From: Pseudomonadota bacterium
GTDB taxonomy: Bacteria; Pseudomonadota; Gammaproteobacteria; Burkholderiales; JABEVD01
Direction of reading: 5' to 3'
Assembly (NCBI GenBank): GCA_021802545.1
Contig: JAJZRS010000019.1
Span: forward strand, 1-53,188
Length of the DNA: 53,188 bases
In this document: piece after piece, positions 53,048 to 53,188 of the stretch
Layout: every line of letters starts with the position of its first letter
Numbering within the stretch: position 1 is the stretch's first letter
The notes under the pieces: model-generated
Databases searched by the model: none
Told to the model about the DNA's origin: nothing
What the model saw: the letters and a program-made list of their open reading frames with translations, nothing else
Translations under genes and position numbers: made by a program

Positions 53048-53188
53048 ATGAATTCCAGCTATTCGGCGAGGCTGTGTAAAAACGTCGAACGGCGTAAGGG
53101 GAGTTTTGTTTACCGATTGTTTTTGGGGATAAAGAGTCAGTTTTTTGGGGGAATTGATTTCTTTCTCTACCCCCGCATCGCCATAATC
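53048..53188 (+). other. Open frame running off the right end (unassigned)
   Basis: An ATG at 53048 opens a frame to the window edge (about 47 codons). It contains SARLCKNVERRKG and low-complexity Phe/Gly residues. The stretch GGCTGTGTAAAAACG (53068-53082) recalls the ends of some insertion sequences, and the T/G-rich tail has unusual composition. Evidence is too thin to call a gene or element. Confidence 0.2.

Overview
The window looks like chromosomal DNA of a free-living proteobacterium, most likely a betaproteobacterium from a sulfur- or iron-oxidising lineage (Nitrosomonadales-like). This is inferred from the protein families and was not tested by phylogeny. Supporting points are a DsrE/TusA/SQR-like sulfur-handling operon under sigma-54 control, heavy c-di-GMP and chemotaxis signalling, two chemoreceptors with c-type haem motifs, an arsenic operon, and the Anbu/ATP-grasp/alpha-E/transglutaminase gene set. 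Coding density is very high. No gap between genes exceeds about 250 bases, and many neighbours overlap at stop/start codons.

Layout. 0.1-3 kb: tRNA-Ser(GGA), a membrane class III nucleotide cyclase with a PEGA tail, a small lipoprotein, a Ser/Thr kinase and an FmdB zinc ribbon. 3-7.9 kb: a divergent PAS-AAA+-Fis sigma-54 activator faces a textbook -24/-12 promoter that drives dsrE-like, tusA, an SQR-like flavoprotein, a DUF1641 protein with internal duplication, and an arginase-family gene. 8-10.7 kb: a small ORF, an APH/P-loop kinase fusion and convergent mltB. 10.7-21.3 kb: a signalling block. It holds a HisKA_2-type kinase, an ANTAR response regulator, an MBL-fold di-iron protein, GGDEF-EAL proteins, a haem chemoreceptor, two tiny membrane proteins and a MEDS-domain protein. 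21.4-25.3 kb: assorted small genes (FemAB-like, CBS, DUF3820, glycine zipper, SnoaL-like, GNAT, DUF2721).

25.3-37 kb holds the Anbu proteasome-like cluster. Anbu is translationally coupled to a MazG-type pyrophosphohydrolase, DUF2721 and GNAT genes. Next come a 1089-aa transglutaminase/DUF2126 protein, a second transglutaminase and a fused ATP-grasp/alpha-E protein. Divergent from that, under a probable sigma-54 promoter with an NtrC-like box, are an HPPD/VOC-like protein, a stand-alone circularly permuted ATP-grasp and a stand-alone alpha-E protein. The set suggests ATP-dependent synthesis of a peptide-like product paired with proteolysis, possibly switched on by nitrogen limitation.

37-43.6 kb: a second haem chemoreceptor, an EAL-domain remnant, a TetR regulator with two identical-arm operators facing a DUF1348 gene, and another large PAS-GGDEF-EAL protein. 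43.8-47.2 kb: an arsR-arsC-arsD-arsA operon with no efflux pump gene in the window. 47.2-53.2 kb: DUF188, a trypco2-like protein, cupin, GNAT, a secreted beta-propeller, a hypothetical protein, a FemAB-like protein and an unassigned right end.

The main candidates for undescribed biology are the sigma-54/NtrC-controlled ATP-grasp operon with its 2-His-1-Glu VOC-like protein beside Anbu, and the sigma-54-controlled DsrE-TusA-SQR-DUF1641-arginase operon.
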